The notes beneath the pieces are model-generated. The model was not told the origin of the DNA and did not search any database. It saw only the letters and a program-made list of their open reading frames with translations. Positions 63,944 through 64,000 of a DNA stretch of 64,000 bases are shown here, one piece after another. Every line of letters begins with the position of its first letter. The first letter of the stretch is position 1. Source of the stretch: Paramecium octaurelia. Lineage: Eukaryota; Ciliophora; Oligohymenophorea; Peniculida; Parameciidae. The position numbers and the translations under genes are program-made. Location: assembly GCA_905182995.1 (NCBI GenBank), contig CAJJDP010000067.1:259679-323678 (forward strand). Reading direction: 5' to 3'.

Positions 63944-63997
63944 TATGTATGAAATGTACTTTATTTTAAGTCACTCATAAAATACATTTCGTACATA
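63944..63997. repeat. Near-perfect 15-nt inverted repeat at window end
   Basis: The arms TATGTATGAAATGTA (63944-63958) and TACATTTCGTACATA (63983-63997) match at 14 of 15 positions and are separated by 24 nt. They lie upstream of the histidine kinase start and could form a hairpin, be a protein-binding palindrome, or be the edge of something beyond the window. Confidence 0.6.
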
Positions 63998-64000
63998 TTA

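Overview
The window looks like a macronuclear scaffold of a Paramecium-type ciliate. Long coding frames stay open only if TAA and TAG are read as glutamine and TGA is the sole stop. Introns are tiny (mostly 20-29 nt, GT...AG). The DNA is very AT-rich and genes are packed with gaps of 11-150 nt. I rebuilt about 45 gene models by hand under this code. For the spliced models, summed exon lengths divide by three, which is a useful internal check but not proof.

Layout: 0-5.4 kb holds an RRM-like protein, an ERK-type MAP kinase, and a kinase fused to a leucine-rich segment and a Cys/His-rich tail. 5.4-9.7 kb holds an unknown protein, a phosphatidylinositol 4-kinase and a small secreted protein. 9.8-18 kb holds coiled-coil proteins, a secreted crystallin-like protein, an SP-RING-like protein and several small unknown genes. 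18-23.4 kb holds MRE11, a coiled-coil protein, a stomatin-like protein and SF-assemblin. 23.4-26.4 kb holds a P-loop GTPase whose last 1.24 kb is repeated after a single N, most likely an assembly join. 27-34.7 kb holds a papain-fold pseudoenzyme, a CEP19-like protein, a TTLL glutamylase-type ligase, an unknown protein and a TMBIM membrane protein. 34.7-43 kb holds a coiled-coil protein, a second large GTPase, a 1.5 kb gene-poor stretch and a ragged coding area. 43-54 kb holds a C2-domain protein, a trichocyst matrix protein, an MDR-family reductase, an unknown gene, proteasome ATPase RPT5 and a TMEM230-like protein. 54.5-64 kb holds tRNA-Tyr, a 1485-residue protein, CEP41 and a hybrid histidine kinase.

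Themes: many genes fit cilia, basal bodies and cortex (MAP kinase, TTLL, CEP19, CEP41, SF-assemblin, coiled coils, trichocyst matrix). Housekeeping genes (MRE11, RPT5, PI4K, stomatin, tRNA-Tyr) lie among them. There is no operon logic; neighbours are compact but probably transcribed separately.

Most noteworthy are the two unusual P-loop GTPases, a papain homologue that has lost its catalytic triad, the kinase/LRR/zinc fusion with DVG in place of DFG, the hybrid histidine kinase, and several candidate introns of 44-48 nt that hide in-frame TGA codons. I found no virus-like element, CRISPR array or convincing transposon. I could run no database search, so family names rest on motif recognition.
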